Below are positions 34,602 through 43,567 of a stretch of 64,000 nucleotides of DNA, in pieces. The DNA is taken from assembly GCF_008632075.1 (NCBI RefSeq), contig NZ_VWVM01000011.1, forward strand, positions 99,988-163,987. The letters are read 5' to 3'. Origin of the DNA: Candidatus Pantoea gossypiicola (GTDB lineage: Bacteria > Pseudomonadota > Gammaproteobacteria > Enterobacterales > Enterobacteriaceae). Every line of letters starts with the position of its first letter. Positions within the stretch are counted from its first letter, which is position 1. Position numbers and translations under genes: made by a program. The notes under the pieces are model-generated. The model saw nothing but the letters and a program-made list of their open reading frames with translations, made no database searches and had not been told where the DNA came from.

Positions 34602-35468
34602 ATGAAATTTAAAACGTTGATAGCAGGTGCCGTGCTGGCATGTTCATTGAGTGGTGCTGCGCAGGCTGCTGAAAGCGATCCGCAGTACCTCTCCGACTGG
34701 TGGCATCAGAGCGTTAACGTGGTAGGCAGCTACCACACCCGTTTCGGACCGCAGTTTAACAACGACGTTTATCTGGAATATGAAGCGTTTGCGAAGAAAG
34801 AGTGGTTCGATTTCTATGGCTATCTGGACGTGCCTAACTTCTTCGGCGTGGGCAACAGCAATGCCAACGGCGTGTTCGACCACGGTTCACCGATGTTTAT
34901 GGAGATTGAACCGCGCTTCTCTATCGACAAACTGACCGGCACCAGCCTGGCTTTTGGTCCGTTCAAGGAGTGGTATTTCGCCAATAACTATATCTACGAT
35001 ATGGGCCGCAACAGCGATAACCGCCAGAATACCTGGTATATGGGTCTGGGCACCGATATCGATACGCACAGCGATGTCGGCCTGTCGCTGAACGTCTATG
35101 CCAAATATCAGTGGGAAAACTATGGCGCGGCGAACGAAAACAGCTGGGATGGCTATCGCTTCAAGGTGAAATACTTCGTGCCTATCACCCAGCTGTGGGG
35201 CGGTAATCTGGGCTATGTGGGCTTCACCAACTTCGACTGGGGTTCTGACCTCAACGAGAAAGGCGGTTCATCACGTACCAGCAACTCCATCGCCTCCAGC
35301 CACATTCTGTCACTGGGTTACGATCACTGGCATATTTCTGCGGTGGCGCGTTACTTCCACAACGGCGGACAGTGGGCAGATGGTCAGGAGCTGAACTTCG
35401 GCAAAGGACCATTTGAAGTGAAATCGACTGGCTGGGGTTACTACCTGGTGGCGGGTTATAACTTCTGA
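34602..35468 (+). CDS. tsx: Nucleoside-specific outer-membrane channel Tsx
   Basis: 288 residues from the ATG at 34602. The frame runs further upstream, but [23 protein letters not shown] is a standard signal peptide (cut after AQA). The mature part begins [28 protein letters not shown] and consists of amphipathic strands with many Trp/Tyr/Asn, ending YYLVAGYNF with the terminal Phe needed for outer-membrane insertion. Tsx is a 12-stranded barrel that lets nucleosides and deoxynucleosides across the outer membrane; in E. coli it also serves as a receptor for phages and colicin K. It is monocistronic. Confidence 0.95.
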   Translation: MKFKTLIAGAVLACSLSGAAQAAESDPQYLSDWWHQSVNVVGSYHTRFGPQFNNDVYLEYEAFAKKEWFDFYGYLDVPNFFGVGNSNANGVFDHGSPMFMEIEPRFSIDKLTGTSLAFGPFKEWYFANNYIYDMGRNSDNRQNTWYMGLGTDIDTHSDVGLSLNVYAKYQWENYGAANENSWDGYRFKVKYFVPITQLWGGNLGYVGFTNFDWGSDLNEKGGSSRTSNSIASSHILSLGYDHWHISAVARYFHNGGQWADGQELNFGKGPFEVKSTGWGYYLVAGYNF

Positions 35469-35475
35469 TAATGAT

Positions 35476-35502
35476 AACGGGCGGCTGAAAAAAGCGCCCG
35501 TT
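35476..35502 (+). terminator. Hairpin after tsx
   Basis: Stem AACGGGCG/CGCCCGTT with an 11-base loop starting 8 bases after the stop. It has no strong U run, so termination is probable but not certain. Confidence 0.5.
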
Positions 35503-35591
35503 GCGCAGGAAAACTGGCCTGGGGCGTTAATTCCTCCAGGCCAGCTTTTGAGAGGCAGGTTTAACAACTCAGTCCTGCATCTTACCTTCGG

Positions 35592-36029
35592 TTATTCCTG
35601 TGGCTTCTCAACGTTGATGCGCCATGGAATGTTGAACTTATCAATGAACATCGCGAATCCGTTCGACCAGAATGTCTCCTGCCACTCCGTTGTCACCTTG
35701 CCGCCTGCCGACAATTTCTCAAACCAGGCTTTGCCCTCTTCAACATCATTGGTAGAAAGACTGACCGCGTAACCGGCATGTTCAGACGCGGGCGGCTTCT
35801 CAGTGTTGCCGTCGCTCAGCATCAGCTCACCGTCACCGATACGCAGCTGGGCATGCATGATCTTTTCTGGCGGCTGCGGCGCTGCGGACTGATCGCCGAC
35901 CTGCTCACCCTGATCCGGCATGTCACCAAATTTCATTTTGGAGAGCAGCTCTCCCCCGGTCGCCTGCAGGTAAAAGTCGATAGCCTCTTCACAACGGCCA
36001 TAGAGAAACAGATAAGGACTGACTTGCAT
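35592..36029 (-). CDS. VOC-family protein (PhnB/glyoxalase-like)
   Basis: 145 residues with the paired beta-alpha-beta-beta-beta modules of the vicinal oxygen chelate fold: MQVSPYLFLYGRCEEAIDFYLQATGGE, HAQLRIGDGELMLSDG, VSLSTNDVEEGKAWFEKLSAGG, and the C-terminal FWSNGFAMFIDKFNIPWRIN. This is the PhnB/YjdN subgroup, whose reaction is generally unknown. A Glu/His metal set is only partly visible. It stands alone, convergent with tsx. Confidence 0.85.
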   Translation of the reverse strand: MQVSPYLFLYGRCEEAIDFYLQATGGELLSKMKFGDMPDQGEQVGDQSAAPQPPEKIMHAQLRIGDGELMLSDGNTEKPPASEHAGYAVSLSTNDVEEGKAWFEKLSAGGKVTTEWQETFWSNGFAMFIDKFNIPWRINVEKPQE

Positions 36030-36102
36030 CGTAACCTCTATTTGTCGGGTGGATTTTTTACAGTACCTCTACAGTGTAGACGATCGGCTTTACTCACTGA
36101 TT

Positions 36103-36999
36103 TTAATGACAATAACGCCGAAAGAGTTGCGCCATATAACTGCTCATCGGCGTCAGCGCGGTGTCTTTGCGCTGGATCAGGTAGAAGATCGCTTTCGGCA
36201 GAGGCTCGTCGAGCGTCAGCGCCACCAGCGACCGCCCCAGAATGGGATCGTCAATCACGTCGACCGACAGAATGCTGATGAAATCGCTTTGCGCCACCAG
36301 GCTGGTGCAGGCCATAAAGGTTTCACAGGTCACCACGATTTTGGGTGCCATGCCGCGCTCGCCAAACAAATCGTGCAGCAGGCGATAGTAACTCCCTTTC
36401 GGCGTTGGCATCGTCCAGTCCGCCTGCTGTAACGCCGCCAGAGAACGGGCCTTTTCCAGCGGGTGGCCTTTACGCACCACCACTTTATACTCGCGCTCCA
36501 TTACCCTTTCATACATCAGCTCCTGATCGAGATGGCTCTGATCGTAGGTGTTGATGGTGAAATCGAGCGCCCCCTGACGCAGTTCATGCACCATCGACAC
36601 CAGCTGGCCTTCAACGATGCGTACCTTAACCAGCGGGTATTCGCGATGAAACTGGTTTATCACCTGCGGCATGATGGTGCGCGCCACGCTGCCACCCACG
36701 CCGATGTTCACCTGACCGCCACCCAGCCCCAGTCGCTGCTGGATATCCTCTTCTGCAACCCGCAGCTCAGCCAGCACCAGGCTGGCATGGCGAAAAAAGT
36801 TATCACCGATATCGGTCAGTACCACGCCCTGCTGGCGGCGGATAAACAGCTTTGCTCCCAGCTCTCGCTCCAGTTCCTGAATCGCTTTGGTTAACGCCGG
36901 TTGCGACAGCCCGGAAAGACGGCTTGCCGCCCGGATACTGCCCTGTCGCGCCACGTCAGTGAAGGCACGCAGCTGATGAAGTTTGAGATTGGCAGACAT
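36103..36999 (-). CDS. abgR: LysR-family regulator AbgR
   Basis: 298 residues with an N-terminal HTH (LHQLRAFTDVARQGSIRAASR, SGLSQPALTKAIQELERELG) and wing FIRRQQGVVLTDIG, then an effector domain with WTMPTPKGSYYRLLHDLFG and CETFMACTSLVAQSDFISIL, close to E. coli AbgR. It is divergent from abgA with a gap of 114 bases, the E. coli arrangement. It should control abgABT in response to p-aminobenzoyl-glutamate or a related compound. Confidence 0.92.
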   Translation of the reverse strand: MSANLKLHQLRAFTDVARQGSIRAASRLSGLSQPALTKAIQELERELGAKLFIRRQQGVVLTDIGDNFFRHASLVLAELRVAEEDIQQRLGLGGGQVNIGVGGSVARTIMPQVINQFHREYPLVKVRIVEGQLVSMVHELRQGALDFTINTYDQSHLDQELMYERVMEREYKVVVRKGHPLEKARSLAALQQADWTMPTPKGSYYRLLHDLFGERGMAPKIVVTCETFMACTSLVAQSDFISILSVDVIDDPILGRSLVALTLDEPLPKAIFYLIQRKDTALTPMSSYMAQLFRRYCH

Positions 37000-37113
37000 A
37001 GTTTTGCGATAACCGTTGTTTATCAGTCACAAGATATTCGCATCTTATGCCGCCCAGTACCATTGTGTAGATTCGACGCAGTGCATAAAAAATCAACAAT
37101 GAGGAGAGAGCCG

Positions 37114-38424
37114 ATGAAATCCCTTTCAGACCGCATCAGCGCCCTGCTGCCACAGCTGCAACAGTGGCGTCGCGACTTCCATCACTACGCCGAATCGGGC
37201 TGGCTGGAGTTCCGCACCGCGACGTTAGTCGCAGAAGAACTGCATAAGCTCGGTTATCAACTGAAGCTGGGCCGTGAGGTCGTCGATGCCGATGCGCGGA
37301 TGGGCTTGCCCGACGAAGCCATACTGAAGCAGCAGGAGGCACGTGCGTTGCAACAGGGCGCGCTGCCGCAGTGGATCAGTCACTTCTCCGGTGGATTCTG
37401 CGGCATCGTGGCGACGCTTGAGACCGGCCGTCCCGGTCCGGTGATGGGCTTCCGGGTCGATATGGATGCACTGGATCTCAATGAAAGCCAGGCAGCCGAT
37501 CATCTGCCGCAGCGCGAAGGGTTTGTCTCCTGTAACGCCGGGATGATGCACGCCTGCGGCCACGATGGTCATACCACCATTGGGCTGGGCCTCGCCTCAG
37601 TGCTGATGGCGATGAAAGATCAGCTCAGCGGCACGATTAAACTGATCTTCCAGCCCGCCGAAGAGGGCGTGCGCGGCGCAAAAGCGATGGTCGCCGCGGG
37701 CGTGGTCGATGACGTTGAGCGCTTCACCGCGATTCACATCGGCACCGGCGTGCCGGCAGGCGAAGTGGTCTGCGGCAGCGACAGCTTCCTGGCCACCACC
37801 AAGCTGGATGTTCACTTTACCGGCATCGGTGCCCACGCAGGCGGTCGCCCTGAAGAGGGTCGCAATGCCCTGCTGGCCGCCGCACAGGCGACGCTGGCGC
37901 TGCATGGCTTAACCCAGCACAGCGGCGGCGTGGCGCGGGTCAACGTGGGCGTGCTGCAGGCCGGAACCGGCCGCAACGTAGTGCCTGACTGCGCTCTGCT
38001 GAAGGTCGAAACCCGTGGCGTGACCAATCAGGTTAACGACGATATTTATCAGCAGGCGCTGCGGGTGATTGCCGGTGCAGCAGCGATGTATGGCGTTGAG
38101 CAGGAAGTTTCGCTGATGGGTGCTGCGCGAAGCTGTACCCCGACGCAGCCGTGGGTCGATTTCATCCATCAGCAGGCGGACGCGCTCGGTATCTTCGACT
38201 CGGTGGTCGATCGTAAAGCGCAGGCGGCAGGATCAGAAGATGCGACCTACATGATGGAGCGGGTAAAAGAGCGCGGCGGTCAGGCCTCTTACGTCATTTT
38301 TGGCTGTGAGCTGGCGGCGGGTCATCACAATGCGAAATTCGACTTTGATGAGCGGGTGATGCCGGACGCCATCACGCTGCTGGCAATCCTGGCGCTGAAC
38401 CAGGCGCAGTTTGGGGGCTCATGA
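37114..38424 (+). CDS. abgA: p-aminobenzoyl-glutamate hydrolase subunit A
   Basis: 436 residues from the ATG at 37114 (GAGGAGAGAG upstream), equal in length to E. coli AbgA; the frame is open further left without homology. An M20 metallopeptidase: QLQQWRRDFHHYAESGWLEFRTA, MGFRVDMDALDL, HACGHDGHTTIGLGLA (metal-binding CGHDGH), IFQPAEEGVRGAKAM (catalytic and metal Glu pair), IGAHAGG. With AbgB it forms a heterodimer that cuts p-aminobenzoyl-glutamate to p-aminobenzoate and glutamate in the cytosol. The stop overlaps the start of abgB. Confidence 0.95.
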   Translation: MKSLSDRISALLPQLQQWRRDFHHYAESGWLEFRTATLVAEELHKLGYQLKLGREVVDADARMGLPDEAILKQQEARALQQGALPQWISHFSGGFCGIVATLETGRPGPVMGFRVDMDALDLNESQAADHLPQREGFVSCNAGMMHACGHDGHTTIGLGLASVLMAMKDQLSGTIKLIFQPAEEGVRGAKAMVAAGVVDDVERFTAIHIGTGVPAGEVVCGSDSFLATTKLDVHFTGIGAHAGGRPEEGRNALLAAAQATLALHGLTQHSGGVARVNVGVLQAGTGRNVVPDCALLKVETRGVTNQVNDDIYQQALRVIAGAAAMYGVEQEVSLMGAARSCTPTQPWVDFIHQQADALGIFDSVVDRKAQAAGSEDATYMMERVKERGGQASYVIFGCELAAGHHNAKFDFDERVMPDAITLLAILALNQAQFGGS

Positions 38425-39866
38425 TGATGGAAGACTTTATTGCCGACTATATCAATCGTCATCAGCTTCGTTTCAGCACGCTCAGCGACGCCATCTGGGA
38501 CACGCCTGAGACCCGCTTCGCCGAGACCCGTTCCTCTGCTCTGCTGGCTGATGCGCTGCAGGAAGAGGGTTTCACAGTAGAGCGCGGCGTGGGGGGCATC
38601 GACACCGCCTTTATCGCCAGCGCGGGCAGCGGCAGGCCGGTGATTGCCATCCTCGGCGAGTTTGATGCGCTGGCCGGTCTGAGCCAGCAGTCGGGCTGCG
38701 CCCGACCACAACCGCTGGAAGCCAACGGCAACGGCCATGGCTGCGGTCACAACCTGCTCGGTACGGCAGGCGTTGCTGCAGCCTGCGCCGTGAAAGCGTG
38801 GATGGAACAGCATCACACGGGCGGCACGGTTCGCTTTTACGGCTGCCCCGGCGAAGAGGGCGGATCGGGCAAAACCTTTATGGTACGCGAAGGGCTGTTT
38901 GACGACGTCGATGCCGCCGTGACCTGGCATCCTGAAGGTTTCAGCGGGATGTTTAATCTGCGGACGCTTGCCAATATACAGGCGGCCTTCAGCTTCAAAG
39001 GTGTCGCCGCTCACGCGGCCAACTCACCCCATCTGGGCCGCAGCGCACTGGATGCCGTCACGCTGATGAATACCGGGGCCAACTTCCTGCGCGAGCATAT
39101 CGTGCAGGAGGCGCGTCTGCATCACGCCATCACCAACAGCGGCGGCGTCTCACCAAATGTGGTGCAGGCCGATGCAGAAGTGCTCTACCTGATTCGCGCC
39201 CCGGAACTGCCTCAGGCGCAGGCGATCTATGAGAGAGTCATCAATATCGCCAGGGGCGCAGCGCTGATGACCGATACCACGCTGACCGTGCGTTTTGACA
39301 AAGCCTGTTCGGACTACGTGCCTAACCGCGCGCTGGAAGCGGTGATGGAGCGTTATTTGCATCAGTTTGGTTTGCCCGACTACAGCGACGAAGAGCGCGC
39401 GTTTGCGGCCGAACTGCGTGCCACCCTGACCGATGACGATCTGCGCAATGCCCGGCTCAATGTCGCCCGCACTGGTGGCGAAGCCGGGTATGCCTGGGCT
39501 GAACAGCTGGGCGACAGGCTGTTTATGGATGAGGTTGCGCCCTATGCGGTCACGCGTGAGCTGCTTTATGGCTCCACCGATGTCGGCGATGTCAGCTGGG
39601 TAACGCCGACCGCACAGTGCTTTGCGCCCTGCTTTACCTTCGGCACGCCGCTGCACACCTGGCAACTGGTGGCGCAGGGTCGCACCAGTATCGGGCATAA
39701 GGGGATGTTTCTGGCGAGTAAAGTGATGGCGGCCACGGTGTTAACGCTGTTAACAGAACCGCAGGCACTGGCTGGCTGCAGGGCCGAGTTCGAACGGGTA
39801 CGTGGCGCGCAGCCTTATTACTGCCCTATCCCGGCGGGGATCACACCCACAAAACTGGCCGAATGA
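38421..39866 (+). CDS. abgB: p-aminobenzoyl-glutamate hydrolase subunit B
   Basis: 481 residues and overlapping abgA by 4 bases. M20 family with the AbgB pattern: IWDTPETRFAETRSSALLA, LGEFDALAGLSQQSGCARP, GHGCGHNLLGTA, YGCPGEEGGSGKTFMVREGLFDD, AAHAANSPHLGRSALDAVTLM, and the C-terminal PLHTWQLVAQGRTSIGHKGM. Either of the first two ATGs (38421, 38424) may be used. It is the partner of AbgA; neither subunit is active alone in E. coli. Confidence 0.95.
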   Translation: MMMEDFIADYINRHQLRFSTLSDAIWDTPETRFAETRSSALLADALQEEGFTVERGVGGIDTAFIASAGSGRPVIAILGEFDALAGLSQQSGCARPQPLEANGNGHGCGHNLLGTAGVAAACAVKAWMEQHHTGGTVRFYGCPGEEGGSGKTFMVREGLFDDVDAAVTWHPEGFSGMFNLRTLANIQAAFSFKGVAAHAANSPHLGRSALDAVTLMNTGANFLREHIVQEARLHHAITNSGGVSPNVVQADAEVLYLIRAPELPQAQAIYERVINIARGAALMTDTTLTVRFDKACSDYVPNRALEAVMERYLHQFGLPDYSDEERAFAAELRATLTDDDLRNARLNVARTGGEAGYAWAEQLGDRLFMDEVAPYAVTRELLYGSTDVGDVSWVTPTAQCFAPCFTFGTPLHTWQLVAQGRTSIGHKGMFLASKVMAATVLTLLTEPQALAGCRAEFERVRGAQPYYCPIPAGITPTKLAE

Positions 39867-40026
39867 GCCAATGGCCGTGTCTCTGATACGGACCACTATA
39901 AAAAATATTGCAAACACTTCCCTGATTCAGCGGAGCCGAATCTGAACTCACCGCCTGTTGTAGATCACGACAAGCGTCAGACCGGGCCTCCACCGATAAG
40001 GGGAACACAAGACGAGAATCAATACC

Positions 40027-41544
40027 ATGGAAGCAACATCCGGGAACCGCAGCCCTGGCCGGCTTTTCAGCTGGATCGAGCGTGTGGGCAATAAAGTACC
40101 TAACCCGTTTTTACTGTTTGTCTATTTGATTGTTGTTCTGATGGTGGCGACCGCCGTTATCAGCGCGCTGGACCTGGCGGTAAAAAACCCCAGCAACGGC
40201 GAAATTGTCCGGGTGAATAACCTGCTGAGCGTCGCAGGCATTCAGTGGATCCTGCCTAATATCATTAAGAACTTCAGCAGCTTTACCCCGCTGGGTTCGA
40301 TTCTGGCGCTGGTCATTGGTGCCGGACTGGCAGAAAAGGTCGGCCTGTTACAGTCGCTGATGGTGAAGATGGCGTCGCGCGTCAGCCGTCGTTACGCCAG
40401 CTATATGGTGCTGTTTATCGCCTTTTTCAGTCATATCTCCTCGGATGCCGCGCTGGTAGTGATGCCGCCGCTGGGCGCACTGATCTTTCTGGCGGTGGGC
40501 CGTCATCCGGTGGCGGGCCTGCTGGCCGCCATTGCCGGTGTGGCCTCAGGCTTTACCGCCAACCTGCTGATTGTCACCACCGATGTGCTGCTCTCGGGGA
40601 TCAGCACCGAAGCGGCGAAAGCGGTCAGCGACACGGTGCATGTCAGCGTCATCGATAACTGGTTCTTTATGGCCACCTCGGTGATTGTGCTGACGGTTGT
40701 GGGCGCGTTGCTGACCGATAAGTTTGTCGAGCCGCGCCTGCCGCAGTGGAAGGGCAATGGTGAGAAGCTGGCGGCACTGACGCCGCTGGAGAACCGCGGC
40801 CTGCGGGCCGCCGGGATGGCCGCACTGCTGTTTATCGCCGTGATGGCGCTGCTGGTGGTGCCGGAAAATGCGCCGCTGCGTAACCCCGCTACCGGCGCCA
40901 TTATTCCCTCGCCGTTTATTCAGGGCATCGTACCGATCATCATTCTGTTCTTCTTTGTGGTCGCCATTGCTTACGGCGTGGTCACCCGGCAGATCCGCCG
41001 TCCGGATGATATCCCGCAGCTGCTGGTCGATCCGATGAAGGGCATGGCGGGCTTTATCGTGATGGTCTTTCCGCTCTCGCAGTTCGTGGCGTTCTTTAAC
41101 TGGAGCAACATGGGCAAGTTCATGGCAATCGGGCTGACCGACGTGCTGGAGAGCGCTGGCGTCAGCGGTGCGCCCGCGTTTCTCGGCCTGATGTTCCTGT
41201 CGGCGTTTCTCTGCATGTTTATCGCCAGCGGCTCAGCAATCTGGTCGATTCTCGCCCCGGTCTTCGTGCCGATGTTTATGCTGCTCGGCTTCCATCCCGC
41301 CTTTGCCCAGATGATTTTCCGCATCGCCGACTCCGCCGTGCTGCCGCTGGCACCGATGTCGCCGTTTCTGCCGCTGTTCCTGGCCTTTTTGCAGCGCTAC
41401 CAGAAAGATGCGCAGCTCGGGACCTATTACGTGCTGATCTTCCCCTATCCGCTGGTGTTCTTTATCAGCTGGATAGCACTGCTGGTCGCCTGGTACTGGC
41501 TGGGACTGCCGATTGGACCCGGCGTCTGGCCGCAACTGCCTTAA
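40027..41544 (+). CDS. abgT: p-aminobenzoyl-glutamate transporter AbgT
   Basis: A 505-residue inner-membrane protein with 11-13 helices. It aligns along its length with E. coli AbgT: RVGNKVPNPFLLFVYLIVVLM, LGSILALVIGAGLAEKVGLL, FSHISSDAALVVMPPLGALIF, NLLIVTTDVLLSGISTEAA, ASGSAIWSILAPVFVPMFML and SFLPLFLAFLQRY-type endings. It imports p-aminobenzoyl-glutamate; some members export sulfonamides. It lies 160 bases after abgB without a visible terminator between, so it is probably in the same operon. The 39867-40026 gap might hold an extra promoter, but I see no convincing one. Confidence 0.95.
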   Translation: MEATSGNRSPGRLFSWIERVGNKVPNPFLLFVYLIVVLMVATAVISALDLAVKNPSNGEIVRVNNLLSVAGIQWILPNIIKNFSSFTPLGSILALVIGAGLAEKVGLLQSLMVKMASRVSRRYASYMVLFIAFFSHISSDAALVVMPPLGALIFLAVGRHPVAGLLAAIAGVASGFTANLLIVTTDVLLSGISTEAAKAVSDTVHVSVIDNWFFMATSVIVLTVVGALLTDKFVEPRLPQWKGNGEKLAALTPLENRGLRAAGMAALLFIAVMALLVVPENAPLRNPATGAIIPSPFIQGIVPIIILFFFVVAIAYGVVTRQIRRPDDIPQLLVDPMKGMAGFIVMVFPLSQFVAFFNWSNMGKFMAIGLTDVLESAGVSGAPAFLGLMFLSAFLCMFIASGSAIWSILAPVFVPMFMLLGFHPAFAQMIFRIADSAVLPLAPMSPFLPLFLAFLQRYQKDAQLGTYYVLIFPYPLVFFISWIALLVAWYWLGLPIGPGVWPQLP

Positions 41545-41552
41545 AGTAACGT

Positions 41553-41590
41553 GCCACCGATGCGGGCATTATCGGTGGCGCTTTCTCGCT
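41553..41590 (+). terminator. Terminator of the abg operon
   Basis: A perfect 9-bp stem GCCACCGAT (41553-41561) / ATCGGTGGC (41571-41579), then GCTTTCTCGCTTTT. It lies 8 bases after the abgT stop. Confidence 0.65.
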
Positions 41591-41745
41591 TTTCCGGCAG
41601 GAGGGATATATGGGCATGGATTGAGTGCCCGAATAGTCTTCACGTCGGCCACCGCATAGCGGGTAACACGACCTGGCTCTTTGGCACCGTTTTTGATCTC
41701 AACAGCTTCTTTCAGCGATGCTTTAAGCTCGTCAAAAAAACTCAC
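41569..41745 (-). pseudogene. Truncated NadS/HigA-like antitoxin
   Basis: From a GTG at 41745 the frame encodes VSFFDELKASLKEAVEIKNG, AKEPGRVTRYAVADVKTIRA, the N-terminal half of NadS-type antitoxins (they normally continue with a helix-turn-helix beginning like KLNVSQ...). After about 41626 the similarity stops and the frame runs through 19 unrelated residues into the abgT terminator. The DNA-binding domain is therefore lost. Toxin-like sequence lies directly upstream with one base between, the usual toxin-antitoxin order for this type. Confidence 0.6.
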
Positions 41746-41746
41746 G

Positions 41747-41815
41747 TTACACCTCATCTTTCCCTGATTGTGTCAGCTTCTTCAGCTCAGCTTTTCTGCA
41801 TCCATGAAGAAGATG
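41747..41815 (-). pseudogene. Remnant of a RelE/HigB-like toxin C-terminus
   Basis: A minus-strand frame ending in TAA at 41749-41747 encodes RKAELKKLTQSGKDEV, the kind of basic C-terminal helix that closes RelE/HigB-like toxins paired with NadS-type antitoxins. Just upstream a shifted frame gives YIFFMDAEK, resembling the preceding strand, so the gene appears both truncated and frameshifted. Further upstream (to about 42000) no toxin sequence is recognisable. Confidence 0.4.
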
Positions 41816-42111
41816 TAACAAAGCGAGACTATGATAGCGCAATTGTAGCATTTGCATCCATGCGGGCCTGCTACCGCGTTATTGGACTGAGAGACAGCTC
41901 TGAGTTTGCAAACAGATCCTGGCCTGATCACAATGCCGGAGTTGATCTGCGATGAATGGCAAAACCTGCAACGTATCTTGCTAAATCGTCAGCAACGACG
42001 CTCTCGGCATTGGCAGATGAATTGATTATTCTGCTATCTCTTCGCTTGCTAACGGTATAAGCCTCTGACCGGCTGCGAGTCGTATCCACATTGCCTGAGG
42101 TTCACGCTGAT

Positions 42112-43521
42112 ATGACCACCCACTCCACCAGCCTGCCGCCGATGCACGCTTCATTGGCGGCCCGTAATAGCTTAGCCGCGCGCATTGATGCGCTGCCCTC
42201 CTCTGCCGGATTATGGCGCTTTATCACGCTGCTGGCGCTGGGCGGTTTTTTTGAACTGTATGACCTGTTTGAAACCGGGTACATCAGCACCGGCCTGCTG
42301 TCGGCGGGCGTATTTCACACGGGCGCGGCGGGCGTGCTGGGTTTCTCCGATCAGGCGGCGTTCGCCTCGGCCACCTTCCTGGGTCTGTTTTTCGGTGCCA
42401 GCCTGCTGGCCCCCTACGCTGATCGCTTTGGCCGCCGCCTGACCTTTATGTGTGCGCTGCTCTGGTACGGGCTGTTTTCGCTGCTGATGGCGTTCCAGCA
42501 GAGCGCGGAGATGATCATTCTGTTCCGCTTTCTGGTAGGGATCGGGCTGGGCGTCGAGCTGGTGACCATCGATACTTATCTGTCGGAATGGGTGCCGAGC
42601 CATCTGCGCAGCCGCGCTTTTGCCTTCTCCTTTTTCGTGCAGTTTTTGTCGGTGCCTGCGGTGGCGCTGATGTCCTGGTGGCTGATTCCGCAAACGCTGC
42701 TCAGTCTGGAAGGCTGGCGCTGGGTCGTGATCGCAGGCGCACTCTGTTCACTGGTGATCTGGCTGGTGCGCAGAAATCTGCCGGAATCGGCACGCTGGCT
42801 GGTGCAGCAGGATCGTCATCAGGAGGCGCATAAAGTGCTGTCGGTGATGGAGCAACGCTGCGGCATCCCGGCCGGACCCGCGTTTTCAGCTGAAGATGCA
42901 GCGGCAAAACTGCCCAAAAAGGGACGCTTCAGTGAAATCTGGTCACCCGCTTACCGCAAGCGCACTCTGATGCTGGTGGTGATGAACTTTTTTCAGGCAA
43001 TCGGCTTTTTCGGCTTTGGCAACTGGCTACCTGCGCTATTGTCAGGCCGTGGAGCCACGGTGACGCACAGCCTGCTCTATGCTTTCTTCATCACGCTGGC
43101 CTATCCGCTGGGATCGCTGATCTGCAGCCGCTACGCCGACAGGCTGGAAAATAAGTGGCAGATCGTCCTGTCGTCGCTGATGACGGTGGTATTCGGCACG
43201 CTGTTCGCCTTCCAGACGCAGCCGGTGCTGCTGATCCTCTGCGGCTTCCTGATTACCTGGTCCAACGCCTGGCTGACTTTCAGCTTTCACGCCTATCAGA
43301 CCGAGATTTTCCCGACCCACATCCGGGCGCGGGCAGTCGGCTTCTGCTACTCCTTCAGCCGCCTCTCAACGGTCTTCAGCAGTATTCTCATTGGGATGAT
43401 ATTGCAGTACGCAGGAACGGCAGGCGTGATTACGTTCATCGTGCTGAGCATGGTGATGGTGATGCTGTCGGTAGGGATTTACGGGCCGAAAACGCGCGGA
43501 ATCGATCTGGAGAATATTTAA
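42112..43521 (+). CDS. MFS metabolite:H+ symporter (NiaP/aromatic-acid type)
   Basis: 469 residues from the ATG at 42112; a TTG at 42091 is in frame but less likely. Twelve helices, with GGFFELYDLFETGYISTGLL in helix 1, APYADRFGRRLTFM in loop 2-3, GIGLGVELVTIDTYLSEWVPSHLRSRAFAF in helices 4-5, and NLPESARWLVQQ after helix 6. This D-R-x-G-R-R plus PES-x-RWL pattern is that of NiaP/SV2-like and aromatic acid or sugar symporters. No catabolic genes flank it, so the substrate is open. Confidence 0.8.
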   Translation: MTTHSTSLPPMHASLAARNSLAARIDALPSSAGLWRFITLLALGGFFELYDLFETGYISTGLLSAGVFHTGAAGVLGFSDQAAFASATFLGLFFGASLLAPYADRFGRRLTFMCALLWYGLFSLLMAFQQSAEMIILFRFLVGIGLGVELVTIDTYLSEWVPSHLRSRAFAFSFFVQFLSVPAVALMSWWLIPQTLLSLEGWRWVVIAGALCSLVIWLVRRNLPESARWLVQQDRHQEAHKVLSVMEQRCGIPAGPAFSAEDAAAKLPKKGRFSEIWSPAYRKRTLMLVVMNFFQAIGFFGFGNWLPALLSGRGATVTHSLLYAFFITLAYPLGSLICSRYADRLENKWQIVLSSLMTVVFGTLFAFQTQPVLLILCGFLITWSNAWLTFSFHAYQTEIFPTHIRARAVGFCYSFSRLSTVFSSILIGMILQYAGTAGVITFIVLSMVMVMLSVGIYGPKTRGIDLENI

Positions 43522-43524
43522 AAG

Positions 43525-43559
43525 AAAAGGCCGTCATCCTGATGATGACGGCCTTTTTT
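43525..43559. terminator. Bidirectional terminator
   Basis: Stem GGCCGTCATC (43529-43538) / GATGACGGCC (43544-43553), with AAAA before and TTTTTT after. It lies between the convergent MFS and cytochrome c genes and can serve both. Confidence 0.88.
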
Positions 43560-43567
43560 ACTACGGG

